Source: JBBQZO01 sp038207625
Lineage (GTDB): Bacteria; Pseudomonadota; Gammaproteobacteria; Burkholderiales; Burkholderiaceae_D
Length of the DNA: 64,000 nt
Assembly: GCA_038207625.1 (NCBI GenBank)
Contig: JBBQZO010000033.1
Location: forward strand, 1 to 64,000
Direction of reading: 5' to 3'
Position 1 is the stretch's first letter. Every line of letters begins with the position of its first letter. Of the stretch, positions 53,670-63,000 are shown piece by piece. The notes under the pieces were generated by a model that had not been told where the DNA came from, did not search any database, and saw nothing but the letters and a program-made list of their open reading frames with translations. The position numbers and the translations under genes were made by a program.

Positions 53670-55212
53670 AATGCACCAAGGAAGTTGTCCTCGTTTCCCG
53701 CTTGAGGAACCTTCCTGCATACGCGTGGGTCGCCTTGCCGTGATCTAGCACCAACTGACCGTTGACCCACACACTATGCACGCCCTCGGCTGGTGCTTCC
53801 GGATGTTCGTCGGTTGATCGATCAGTCAGCGTTGCAGCGTCAAACAGAACCAGATCCGCGAATGCGCCCGCAGCAACGCGGCCACGCTGGGCAAAACCCA
53901 TGTGCTGCGCCGGAAGTGACGACATCTTCCGAATTGCTTCTTCCAACGTCAGAAGGTGCGTTTCCCTGACATACAAACGGACGATTTTGGCAAAGCTGCC
54001 CACACCGCGCGGATGCATCGCATGTAGTTCGCCATCCGAACAGATGTTTGCATGGGGCCATGCGATGAAACTGGCAATATCCGCCAGCGCCATCGATGTT
54101 CCGATGACGGTGTCGATATCATGTACTTCTGGGTGACTAATTCCGTATGCCTCAGATTGGCGGATCAGCTGCAGATAGGTGGTCGCCGCGTCCTGCCCGC
54201 GCATTGCTGCAATCGTTGCAATGGTCTTGCCGACTAAGGAAGGGTCGGGTTTGAAATCGGTAATCTTCATGCCTTGCGGGGTACTGAGTTTGGTGAGCGC
54301 GAAATTTGCAGCGGCCATGTCATTAAAGTCGCGCTTGGGCAGCAATACCGAAAGATTGGAGCTCCATGCTTCATAGGGATAGATGTCTGCGCTGACCTGT
54401 ATTCCTTCGGCCCTGGCTTGATCAAGTTTGCGCAGTACCAGTGCTGCCTGCCCCCAACGATCCACGATGGCGAGTTTCAAATGCGAAATCTGAACCGGGA
54501 TGCCAGTCTGGCGGCCGATATCGAGCAATTCGTCCAGGGCCGCGTCGAATTCCACATCTTCGCTACGCATATGGCTGATATAGCGCCCGCCCAGCCGTGG
54601 CGACGTGCGGGCCAGCGCCAGTACTTCCTGCTTGGTGGAATATATCCCTGGATCGTATTCAAGCCCCGTGGACAATCCCAGAGAGCCTGCCGCCAGGTCT
54701 GCTGCGAGCAGTGCGTCCATTTGTCCAATTTCGGCTGGTGTGGCGGGACGTTTGTAGTCCGGTCCCATTACCCGGTCACGAAGATAGCCGTGCCCGCTAT
54801 AGCTCGCTACATTGACCGTCGTCGGTGCGGCGGCGTAGCGGTTGGCGATGTCGGCGTAGCTCCCGTCACGGTTGCCATCTTGCCCGACGACGATCGTTGT
54901 CACGCCCTGCAGCAACAACGGCAGCATATCGCGCTCTTTGAAGTTGCCCTCATCATGATGACTATGGGTATCGATAAATCCTGGTGCCAGTACCAATCCC
55001 TGCGCCTGGATGACATGGTCGCTCTTGCGTCGCGTCAACTTGCCAACGGCAACCACGCGTGCGCCTTCAATGCGTACCGAAGCAGATCGCGCAGGCGTGC
55101 CCGTGCCGTCAACCAGCAGCGCGCCAACAATGAGGGTAGAGGCAGAACCTGTTCCGTGTAGCAGCAAGCTAGCGAGCAACAAAGACATTGTCCGGATGAG
55201 TATTTTCGCCAT
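53668..55212 (-). CDS. N-acyl-D-amino-acid deacylase family amidohydrolase
   Basis: A 514-residue secreted enzyme with a signal peptide (1-25). The metal-binding motif is GFIDTHSHHDEG (about 79-90). GLSTGLEYDPGIYS and SHMRSEDVEFDAAL follow, with a distal ISHLKLA segment and an Asp in ICSDGELHA. The order matches D-aminoacylases, which remove acyl groups from N-acyl-D-amino acids. ATG 55212 begins the signal peptide; an upstream ATG at 55254 is in frame. The 3' end abuts and has apparently truncated a higB gene. Codon use looks less GC-biased than its neighbours, consistent with acquisition by transfer. Confidence 0.82.
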   Translation of the reverse strand: MAKILIRTMSLLLASLLLHGTGSASTLIVGALLVDGTGTPARSASVRIEGARVVAVGKLTRRKSDHVIQAQGLVLAPGFIDTHSHHDEGNFKERDMLPLLLQGVTTIVVGQDGNRDGSYADIANRYAAAPTTVNVASYSGHGYLRDRVMGPDYKRPATPAEIGQMDALLAADLAAGSLGLSTGLEYDPGIYSTKQEVLALARTSPRLGGRYISHMRSEDVEFDAALDELLDIGRQTGIPVQISHLKLAIVDRWGQAALVLRKLDQARAEGIQVSADIYPYEAWSSNLSVLLPKRDFNDMAAANFALTKLSTPQGMKITDFKPDPSLVGKTIATIAAMRGQDAATTYLQLIRQSEAYGISHPEVHDIDTVIGTSMALADIASFIAWPHANICSDGELHAMHPRGVGSFAKIVRLYVRETHLLTLEEAIRKMSSLPAQHMGFAQRGRVAAGAFADLVLFDAATLTDRSTDEHPEAPAEGVHSVWVNGQLVLDHGKATHAYAGRFLKRETRTTSLVH

Positions 55213-55548
55213 GTCAATGTTCCCATTTCTTCTTGATTTTTGAATTTCCACCATCGCTGACCGGGTGGGTGATGACCGTATGCCGTGAGCGCCCTTATCG
55301 GAGGCAAGCCACTTAATCGTCGCGGGTCACGCTAGTTGCCTGGCGAACGGCCGTTTTTGGCCGATTGCAGACCATCATACAAGGTGTTTTTTTAGTCATC
55401 AGTTTGCCACTGCATCTCTGGCCGCAGTCACATGGCCGCCATCGACAGCGCCTTCAAACAATAAAAATTAGCACTAAGATAAAAATAGTTAAAGTTTAGG
55501 CATTGACGTGCCGATATGACTAGATTCGTTCTTCATGTCTGATTTTCC
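55213..55548. other. 336-nt intergenic region
   Basis: AT-richer stretch (especially 55455-55500) between the amidohydrolase (minus) and a small plus-strand gene. It probably contains the amidohydrolase promoter; no defined operator or RNA was identified. Confidence 0.4.
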
Positions 55549-55845
55549 ATGCTGCCGCTGCAAATACAACGTCTGTTTGACCGTCCATCCCCCAGTTCCG
55601 AACAATCGCCACGAGTGGCGCACGCAACTTCCGGGCCGCCCGCGCAGGCAAGCGCCGACGCGGTAGTGCTCGTGCACGAACGCCGTTCCGATGCGGATCG
55701 TCGGGCGAGTGGCGGGCGTCGCCAGAAGCAGCACGCGACCTTTCTCGAAACCCGTATCAGCCACGGCCGGCGCTTTTCAAGGGGGCGACGGGCGACCGAA
55801 CAGATCGACAACGTTGATCATCGTTCGATTTCGGTCAAGGGATAG
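55549..55845 (+). CDS. Small Arg-rich hypothetical protein
   Basis: A 98-residue protein whose second half has repeated RR-containing motifs (ERRSDADRRASGGRRQ, then FLETRISHGRRFSRGRR) and ends ISVKG. This spacing of paired arginines is seen in small conserved proteins of unknown function in related bacteria, from memory rather than a search. There is no strong ribosome site before ATG 55549, so the call is tentative. The GFA-family gene follows 163 nt downstream. Confidence 0.45.
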   Translation: MLPLQIQRLFDRPSPSSEQSPRVAHATSGPPAQASADAVVLVHERRSDADRRASGGRRQKQHATFLETRISHGRRFSRGRRATEQIDNVDHRSISVKG

Positions 55846-56008
55846 GCGTCGTTGCACGGATCGTTTATCCATCGGCCTGTCTGTTAAAGCGGCGCGCGGA
55901 AATTGCGCACGATGTGTCATCGATCAAGAACGCGCCTTGCTGTGTGCTCGCCCGCCCGGCATACTCGGGCTTACAGCGCGCCTGTGCCGCGCAGCGAGAG
56001 GAGTGCGT

Positions 56009-56503
56009 ATGCAACTTAAAGGTTCCTGCCATTGCGGCGCGGTGCATTTCAGTGTGGAGTCCGACACGCCGTATCCGTACCAGCGTTGCTACTGCTCGAT
56101 CTGCCGCAAGACCCAGGGCGGCGGCGGCTACGCGATCAACCTGGGCGCCGACGCCAGCACCTTGACGGTGCGCGGCGGCGACGACATCAGCGTCTATCAC
56201 GCCAAGATCGCCCAGCCGGACGGCAAGCGCGCCATCATCAGCACGGGGCAGCGGCATTTTTGCCGGCGTTGCGGCAGCGCCTTGTGGATGTTCAGTCCGG
56301 AGTGGCCGGAACTGGTGCATCCGTTCGCCTCGGCCATCGACACGCCGCTGCCGGCGCCGCCCGAACATACCCACCTGATGCTCGAATTCAAGGCGCCGTG
56401 GGTCGAAGTGGCGGCCGGCCCGAACGATCTGCAGTTCGACGTGTATCCGAAGGAGTCGATCGCCGACTGGCACGCGCGGCTGGGTCTGGACAGCACAGAC
56501 TAA
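56009..56503 (+). CDS. GFA family (CENP-V/formaldehyde-activating-like) zinc protein
   Basis: A 164-residue protein with the zinc-binding Cys set of the GFA fold: CHCGAV near residue 7, CYCSICRK near 31, and HFCRRCGSAL near 86. Family members include glutathione-dependent formaldehyde-activating enzyme, but most homologues of this kind are of unknown activity. ATG 56009 has a GAGAGGAG ribosome site. The gene is convergent with the lipoprotein hydrolase; a GC hairpin (GGGCGC with GCGCCC) lies in the gap near 56541-56557. Confidence 0.85.
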   Translation: MQLKGSCHCGAVHFSVESDTPYPYQRCYCSICRKTQGGGGYAINLGADASTLTVRGGDDISVYHAKIAQPDGKRAIISTGQRHFCRRCGSALWMFSPEWPELVHPFASAIDTPLPAPPEHTHLMLEFKAPWVEVAAGPNDLQFDVYPKESIADWHARLGLDSTD

Positions 56504-56573
56504 AGTGCGCGCTCGAAGAGGCGACCGTTCACAGTAAGGGCAGGGCGCACGCAGCGCCCCGTCCCGCGGTGCC

Positions 56574-57506
56574 TTATTGCGGTGTTAGCGCGGCGCGAAA
56601 ACGCAGATAGTCCTGCGCGCTTTGCGCCGGGCGCTCGACCATCGGCACGTGGCCCACGTCGGGCATGATGATCACTTGCGAGCGCGGCATCATCTTGTGC
56701 AGCACCTCGGCCGTGGCAACGTGGATCAGCCGGTCCTTGGCGCCCCACACGATCAGCGTTGGCGTGGTCAGACCGTTGACACGCGCGTTGATCGGATCGG
56801 TGACCGTCTGCTTGAAGATCTGCTGCTCCATCGCAAAATTGTTGATGCGCTCGCGCGCCATCACGTCGAGCATGGCGCGCGGCACGTACGGCGGGTCGCT
56901 CATGACGAAGTCGAACATGCGCGCAAACTCGTCCTCGTTGTGGATCAGCAGCGGGTTTTCGCCCTTGGTCGTGATGATCTGCGCCAGTTCGCTCTTGGTG
57001 TCCTGCATGATGCCGGCCGGGTCAAGCAGCCACAGACTGGCCACATCAAGCCGATGCTCGGCCGCGTACGTCAGCGCGATATAACCGCCCATCGAATTGC
57101 CGCCAATGTGCAGCCGGCGCACGCCCAGCGCATGCATCAGCGTATCCAGACGCTGCACTTGCGCCTGCGCGCGGTAGTCGGCCCCGGCCGGATGGCCGGA
57201 TTCGCCAAAGCCAGTCAGGTCCGGCACGATGACGCGGTAGTGCGGCGTCAGCAGGCGCGCCACGCGGGTGAAATTATCCTTGTTGCCGCCAAAGCCGTGC
57301 AGCAGCAGCAGCGTTTCGCCTTGTCCGCCTTCCAGATACGCGACGTGCTGCCCGTCGGGCAGGTCGATTTCCTTGCGCACCAGGTCGGCGCGCTGGCGCT
57401 CGACCTGGATGGCGAAACGGGTGGCGTGTTCGGCGATGCTGGTGCATCCGCCCAGCGTCATCAGCAGGCAAAGTATCGGGGCAAGCAAACGCAATTTGGT
57501 CGGCAT
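56574..57506 (-). CDS. Alpha/beta hydrolase lipoprotein (lipase-like)
   Basis: A 310-residue protein with a lipoprotein signal (LGGC lipobox near residue 21) and a full alpha/beta-hydrolase domain. The oxyanion segment is LLLHGFGGNKDNF, the nucleophile elbow GGNSMGGYIAL (Ser near 140), the catalytic Asp in VWGAKDRLI, and the His in MPDVGHVPMVE. The domain resembles PHA depolymerase or lipase-type esterases. Anchoring to the envelope suggests action on extracellular or periplasmic esters. ATG 57506 starts the lipoprotein signal. It is divergent from the DUF2138 gene. Confidence 0.85.
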   Translation of the reverse strand: MPTKLRLLAPILCLLMTLGGCTSIAEHATRFAIQVERQRADLVRKEIDLPDGQHVAYLEGGQGETLLLLHGFGGNKDNFTRVARLLTPHYRVIVPDLTGFGESGHPAGADYRAQAQVQRLDTLMHALGVRRLHIGGNSMGGYIALTYAAEHRLDVASLWLLDPAGIMQDTKSELAQIITTKGENPLLIHNEDEFARMFDFVMSDPPYVPRAMLDVMARERINNFAMEQQIFKQTVTDPINARVNGLTTPTLIVWGAKDRLIHVATAEVLHKMMPRSQVIIMPDVGHVPMVERPAQSAQDYLRFRAALTPQ

Positions 57507-57748
57507 ATCGGTCGGTTTCGTTGATGAGCAAAGTCGCTGGGGGGGAGGGCCGCGCCGGCTGGCCGCCAGGCTGCGGGCGAAGCACGCCGTGGCGATTGTA
57601 GACGCAACTGTCATCGTTTGCAAAATGGCAGCATCGGCGGTGGCGTCACCGGGCCGTCTCTCCGTTGCTAAATAGCCACCCATGACGCGTGCTTCCATGT
57701 GGTAATATTGCCACATACATAATTGGATTCCTATACCAACAAGACGCC

Positions 57749-59368
57749 ATGGACAAGACTAAGCGAATCAAGATCCTCGCCCTGCTGGGGATAAGCGCCT
57801 GCGCGCTGCTGGCGTATCGGGTGTACGGCTGGGACCAGATGGGGCCGGTCAACAGCCTGCACCTGGACCTGTCCAAGCCGGACGCGCTGATCGTCACCAA
57901 GAGCCTGGCCAGTTTGCCGCGCGATTTGCTCACCATCCCGCTGGCGCGCGACGTGCTCAAGGAAGACTTCCTGTTCTATTACGAGCAGAACGAGGACCGG
58001 CTTGGCCTGAAGGGCAGCCTGCGCCGCATCGCTTACGAGCACGAGTTGGGCTGGGGCGACCAGCTGATCCGCGCGGTGCTGGACGAACCGGCCGAAGTGG
58101 CGCTGTGGCGCGACGCCGACGGCTCGCTGAAGCACTTTGCGATCGCCGTCTCGCGCTCAAGCTTTACCCATCTGCTCGAAGAGGCGGGAAAGGTCGCGCT
58201 GAAAGACAGCCAGTTGCGCGTGGCCGGCGACGTGCGCGTCGATGGCGACAAGGTCACCGTGTTTGCGCTGGACTACGCGTACAACCGCACGCTGCTGTTT
58301 GCTGCGCGCGGCAACCGCATGGTGATCCTGTCGCATCCGGGCATGGTCTATGGCGGCAAGGACAACAAGCGCAGCGACGGCACTGCCGAAACGACGCTGG
58401 CCAATATGCTCACCGCCGACGCGACGCGCCAGCACCAGTTCCTGCGCCGCTTTCAGATGGAAACGACGCCCGTCGAGAGCCACAGCATCGCCGTGAAGAC
58501 CGACTTTTTATCGTTCAGCTACCAGCCGTTTTTTGGCTCGCTCGACGCGCTGCGCTTCGACTTCGGCAAGGCCGGCTGGCAAACCCGCGCGTTGGTCGAC
58601 GCGGCCAAGACCAAACCGGGTGCTTACGACTTTGGCGCCTTGTGGCCCGTGTTGCCGCACAATCCGGCCGCCTGCTTTGCGCTGCCGGTCGACTGGGCTG
58701 CACTCAAACCGGTGTTCGGCGGACTCGATGCGCGCGCCAAGGCGCCCGTTTCTCCCTTGGCCGATCAGCTGAGCGGACCGGCGGCCGTGTGCTGGTACGC
58801 CAGCTCGCGTCTGTACACGCCGGTGTTCGTGGCCACCAAAAAAACGGGCGCCAGCAGCGAGGCCTTGTTTGAAAACCTGTTCGACCTGTCGATCGGACGC
58901 GTCGCCGGCAGCGAGCTGACCAAAAGCGGCAAGAACGGCGAGCAGCTGTGGCAGCGCAAGGTGCTCTCGCGCTTCGGCAACCAGGGCACGGGCGAGGAGG
59001 CGTTTCAATTGCCAACCATGGCCACCAAGGGGCAGATGGTGGTGTTTTCGCCCGACGACAAGTTGGTCGAACAAGTGCTGGCGGTGCTGCGCAAGAAGGC
59101 GCCGGCGGCCGGCGACAGCGTCCCCGACGCGGCGCATACGGTGGCGTTGATCGGCTCGTCGGCGCTGGCGTCGCTGATCCAGAAGGAAGCCTTCGAGGCG
59201 CTGCCGGAAAACAGCGAAAGCGTGCTGCGCGGCGCGGCCAATCAGCATCTGGTGCCGCGCCTGGCGGCGCTGAAAAAATATCCGCCGTATCGGCTGGTCA
59301 TGAAAAGCGCGCTGCCGGCCACCGGCGTGAGCTGGGTGACGGTCGACTGGCAAGCCGGCGCCCGTTAG
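57749..59368 (+). CDS. yfaA: DUF2138 family protein (YfaA-like)
   Basis: A 539-residue protein with an N-terminal membrane anchor or signal (about 8-24) and a DUF2138 body (LSKPDALIVTKSLASLPRDLL, HELGWGDQLI, LDYAYNRTLLFAARGNRMVILSHPGM in separate segments). In E. coli the same family, YfaA, is encoded with YfaT, YfaS, YfaQ and YfaP. Here the DUF1175 and macroglobulin genes follow at once (9-nt gap, then an ATGA overlap), so the three genes form an operon. The biochemical role is unknown; a part in a periplasmic protease-trapping system is inferred from the neighbours. Confidence 0.85.
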   Translation: MDKTKRIKILALLGISACALLAYRVYGWDQMGPVNSLHLDLSKPDALIVTKSLASLPRDLLTIPLARDVLKEDFLFYYEQNEDRLGLKGSLRRIAYEHELGWGDQLIRAVLDEPAEVALWRDADGSLKHFAIAVSRSSFTHLLEEAGKVALKDSQLRVAGDVRVDGDKVTVFALDYAYNRTLLFAARGNRMVILSHPGMVYGGKDNKRSDGTAETTLANMLTADATRQHQFLRRFQMETTPVESHSIAVKTDFLSFSYQPFFGSLDALRFDFGKAGWQTRALVDAAKTKPGAYDFGALWPVLPHNPAACFALPVDWAALKPVFGGLDARAKAPVSPLADQLSGPAAVCWYASSRLYTPVFVATKKTGASSEALFENLFDLSIGRVAGSELTKSGKNGEQLWQRKVLSRFGNQGTGEEAFQLPTMATKGQMVVFSPDDKLVEQVLAVLRKKAPAAGDSVPDAAHTVALIGSSALASLIQKEAFEALPENSESVLRGAANQHLVPRLAALKKYPPYRLVMKSALPATGVSWVTVDWQAGAR

Positions 59369-59377
59369 GACAGCGGC

Positions 59378-60052
59378 ATGAATCACCTCACCGTGCGCAG
59401 ACGCGCCATCGTCGCCGGCCTGATCGCCCTGGCCGTCGCACCGGGCGCGTTCGCATTGACGGCGCCGCCCGACGCGACGCCGGCGTTGCGGCTGGACCGC
59501 GCGCAAACGCGCGCTTTCCAGGCGTGGATGCTGCGCATCGTCAGCGCCCAGTTGGAGCAGGGGCCGACGCCGCGCTGGCAGCATCGTGACTGCGCCGGCC
59601 TGGTGCGCTTTGCCGTCAACGAGGCATTGGCCACGCACGACGCCAAATGGCTGCGCGCCAACGGCATCGCCAGCGACCTGCGCCTGCCGCCCGAGCTGGC
59701 CTTGAGCGCCGCGCAAGGTGCGCTGCGCAACCGTTGGGTGCAAACGGGCGGCGGGGTCGGCCACTACGTGTCGGCGCTGGCGCTGGTGCAAAACAACAGC
59801 CGCTTCGTCGCGCGCGAACTGAACGCGGCGCAGCCAGGCGACCTGCTGTTTTTTGACCAGGGCGACGAGCAGCATCTGATGGTGTGGATGGGCTCGCGCA
59901 TCGCCTATCACACCGGCACGGTCGCTCCGGGCGACACGGGCCTGCGCACGGTCGACGTGCAGCAACTGCAAACCTGGAAGGACACGCGCTGGCAACCGAC
60001 GCGTGACAATCCCAATTTCATCGGCGTTTTTCGACTGGCCTTTCTCTCATGA
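59378..60052 (+). CDS. yfaT: DUF1175 family protein (YfaT-like), NlpC/P60-like fold
   Basis: A 224-residue secreted protein with a twin-Arg-containing signal region (RRRAIVAGLIALAVAPGAFA). The body contains a Cys in RDCAGLVRFAVNEAL (Cys72) and a later His in GDEQHLMVWMGSRIAYHTG; this Cys/His order is that of NlpC/P60 peptidases. The family accompanies bacterial alpha-2-macroglobulin genes. The stop overlaps the start of the macroglobulin gene (ATGA), implying coupled translation. Confidence 0.85.
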   Translation: MNHLTVRRRAIVAGLIALAVAPGAFALTAPPDATPALRLDRAQTRAFQAWMLRIVSAQLEQGPTPRWQHRDCAGLVRFAVNEALATHDAKWLRANGIASDLRLPPELALSAAQGALRNRWVQTGGGVGHYVSALALVQNNSRFVARELNAAQPGDLLFFDQGDEQHLMVWMGSRIAYHTGTVAPGDTGLRTVDVQQLQTWKDTRWQPTRDNPNFIGVFRLAFLS

Positions 60053-63000
60053 TCAAACTCACCTTCAAACGCATCTTGTTGCTGGCCCTGTCCATGCTGG
60101 CGCTGGCCGCCGCAGCGCAAGAGAGCAGCAATTACAGCCTGTTCAAGGGCGAGCCTTTCTTCCTGCTGTCGGACGCCTCGTACGGCAGCACCGAGAACGC
60201 GCTGGTACGCCTTGAAGTGCCGGGGCGCGATTCGGGACGCATGGCGTTGGAAGCGTATTCGGGCGTGGATATCGTCGTCTACCGGGTGCCGCAGCCGCTT
60301 GAATTTCTGAAAAAGCAAAGCAATCTGCACCGCGTGCAGGTGGTGGGCGACTATCAGGGCGAGGGCCTGGCCAATACGCTGAGCTATCTGTGGGACACCT
60401 TCTGGAAGCAGTCGCGCCTGGCCTGGCGCAAGATCTTTTCGTCGTCGGCACGGCACGCGGTGACGAGCGCGCAGGCGCCGCTGGTGGCCAACGACGAGGC
60501 GCTGAAGCGCCCGACCGAGTTCCGTAACAATCCCCAGTTCAAACCGCTCAAGGGTTATGATATGGTGGACCGTTTCCGCTATCCGATCTGGCAGGCCACG
60601 CCGATCGCGCCGCCCAAGGACGTCAAGCTCGATGGTTCGAGCAGCGACTTCATCGAAAAAAATCCCGGCAACGTGATGATCCCGATCGGCAAGCGCGCGC
60701 CCGGCCTGTACCTGGTCGAGGCGATTGTCGGCCAGCACCGCGCGACCACTTTGGTGTTCGTGTCCGACACAGTGGCCGTGACGAAGGTGTCGTCGACCCA
60801 GATGCTGGTGTGGTCGGCGCGGCGCGACAACGGCGCCGCCGTGGCCGACGTGAACGTGGTCTGGACCGACGGCACCGGCGTGCTCAAGTCGGGCAAGACG
60901 GGCGCGAACGGCGTCGCCTCGCTAGAGCGCGACAGCCCCGAGCACACCTATGTGATGGGCGAAGACGCCAAGGGCGGCGTGTTCGTGTCCGAAAACTATT
61001 ACTACGACAGCGAGATCTACAACACCAAGATTTACGCCGTCACCGACCGGCCCTTGTACCGGCCGGGCGACGAGGTCAACGTCAAGTTCATTGCGCGCGA
61101 GTTCAAGTCGGCGCGTCTGTCGCAGGCGGCCAGTGCCGGCTTGGTGAGCTTGTCGGTGATCGACCCGAACGGCACGCCGCTGCTGACGCAAAAACTGAAT
61201 CTGGCCGCCGACAGCGGCGCCGACACGCGCTTCACGCTGCCCGAGCAGGCCACCGCGGGCGGTTACGAGCTGCGCTTCACCTATCAGGACACGCAGTACG
61301 GCGCCGCTTTCCGGGTGGCCGAATACGTCAAACCGCACTTTGAGATCAACGTTGCGCCGTCCAAGCCGGACTTCAAGACGGGCGAGAACGTCAGCGGCAA
61401 AATTCAACTCAGCTACCCGGACGGCAAGCCGGTCAAGAACGCCAATTTGTCGCTGTCGCTGCGCGCCCAGAAAAATACCATGGTCGAAGGCGAGTTGCGC
61501 TACAACGGCCTGTTCCCGATCCAACTCAAGACGCAGGAACTGGCCACCGATTCGAATGGCGCCGTTGAATTTTCGCTGCCACCGGCCACTGATCCGTCGC
61601 GCTACATCCTGACCGTGCTTGCGTCTGACGGCGCCGCCTACCGGGTGAAAACCACGCGCGAATTGATGATCGAGCGCTCCAACAGCATTTATCGCCTGAA
61701 GGCGGAACGGCAGTTCTCCAATCCCGGCGAGACGGTGCGCTTTGACCTGATCGCCGAAGGGCTGGCCAGCACGCGGCCGACCCACTGGGACATGGTCCAG
61801 TTGGAGAACCAGAGCAAGACCGAGGGCACGTTTGACCCGGCCAAGAACACCTGGGACGTCACGTTTGCCGCCTCGGGCTCGTACCAGCTGACGCTGCGCG
61901 ATGCGCGCAACAATATCCTCGCTGGCGCCAGCCACTGGGTCAGCGGCGCCGGTGTGAAAGCGACGCCGGGCAGCATTGAGATTGTGCTCAACCACGACCA
62001 TTACGCGCCGGGCGACACGGCCGACGTGCTGATGACGTTTTCCGAACCGGTCGATCAGGCCTTGCTGACGCTCGAACGCGACAAGGTTGAACAATCCGGC
62101 CTGCTGACGGACGGCGCCGGCTGGATCAAGCCGGTGCGCGTGGCGCCCAACCAGTGGCGCGCCAGCATTCCCGTCAAAGACGAGTACGGCCCGAACATCA
62201 CGTTCTCGGTCGCCTATGTGAAAAACGGCGACTACATTTTCCAGAACGCGGGCCTGCAAATCACCCAGCCGCAGATCGCGCTGCAGTTCAAGACCGACAA
62301 AGAGGTCTACCAGCCGGGCGAACTGGTGACGCTGGACGTGACCTCCACACTGGCCGGCAAACCCGTGCCGGCGATGGTGGCGCTGGGCGTGGTCGACGAA
62401 ATGATCTACGTGCTGCAGCCGGAAATTGCGCCGGCCATCGGCGACTTCTTCTATCATCCGCGCCGCAACAATGTGCGCACCACGGCCAGCCTGTCGTTCA
62501 TCAGCTACGACCTGGCGCAAGGGCGCAGCGAAGGCGCGCCGGCCCGTCACAACTACAACGAACGGGGCGTCAAGCTGCTCGAGCGCCCGCGCCGCGACAA
62601 CATCGATACCGCGTTCTGGGACGGCAAGCTGAAAACCGGCGCAGACGGCAAGGTGCGCGTCACCTTCAAGATGCCCGACGCGCTCACGCGCTGGCGCATC
62701 ACCGGGCGCGCGATCGACGCGCAGGGCACGGTCGGCCAGCACACCGCCTATCTGCGTTCTGACAAGGCGTTTTACGTCAAGTGGACGGCGCCCGACTGGA
62801 TGCGCGTGGGCGATGCGCCGCAGGCCGCGCTGGCGCTGTTCAACCAGGGCACCACGGTGCAGACGGTGGACGTGTCGCTGACCAACGGCGCCGCCGTCAA
62901 GAGCCAGAAAGTGGAGGCCAAGCCGGGCGTTAATTACGTGCAGTTCCCCCTTGCGGGCGCGGCCACTTTGCTGCACCTGGAAGTCAAGCAAGGCGCCAAG

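Noticed and set aside
53561..53770. 69-codon minus-strand frame spanning the higBA junction
   Set aside because: It is out of frame with both higA and the HigB-like tail; the DYEDYH reading is in another frame.
55489..55764. 91-codon minus-strand gene
   Set aside because: No ribosome site and no conserved pattern; it overlaps a plus-strand frame with a more regular RR-repeat composition.
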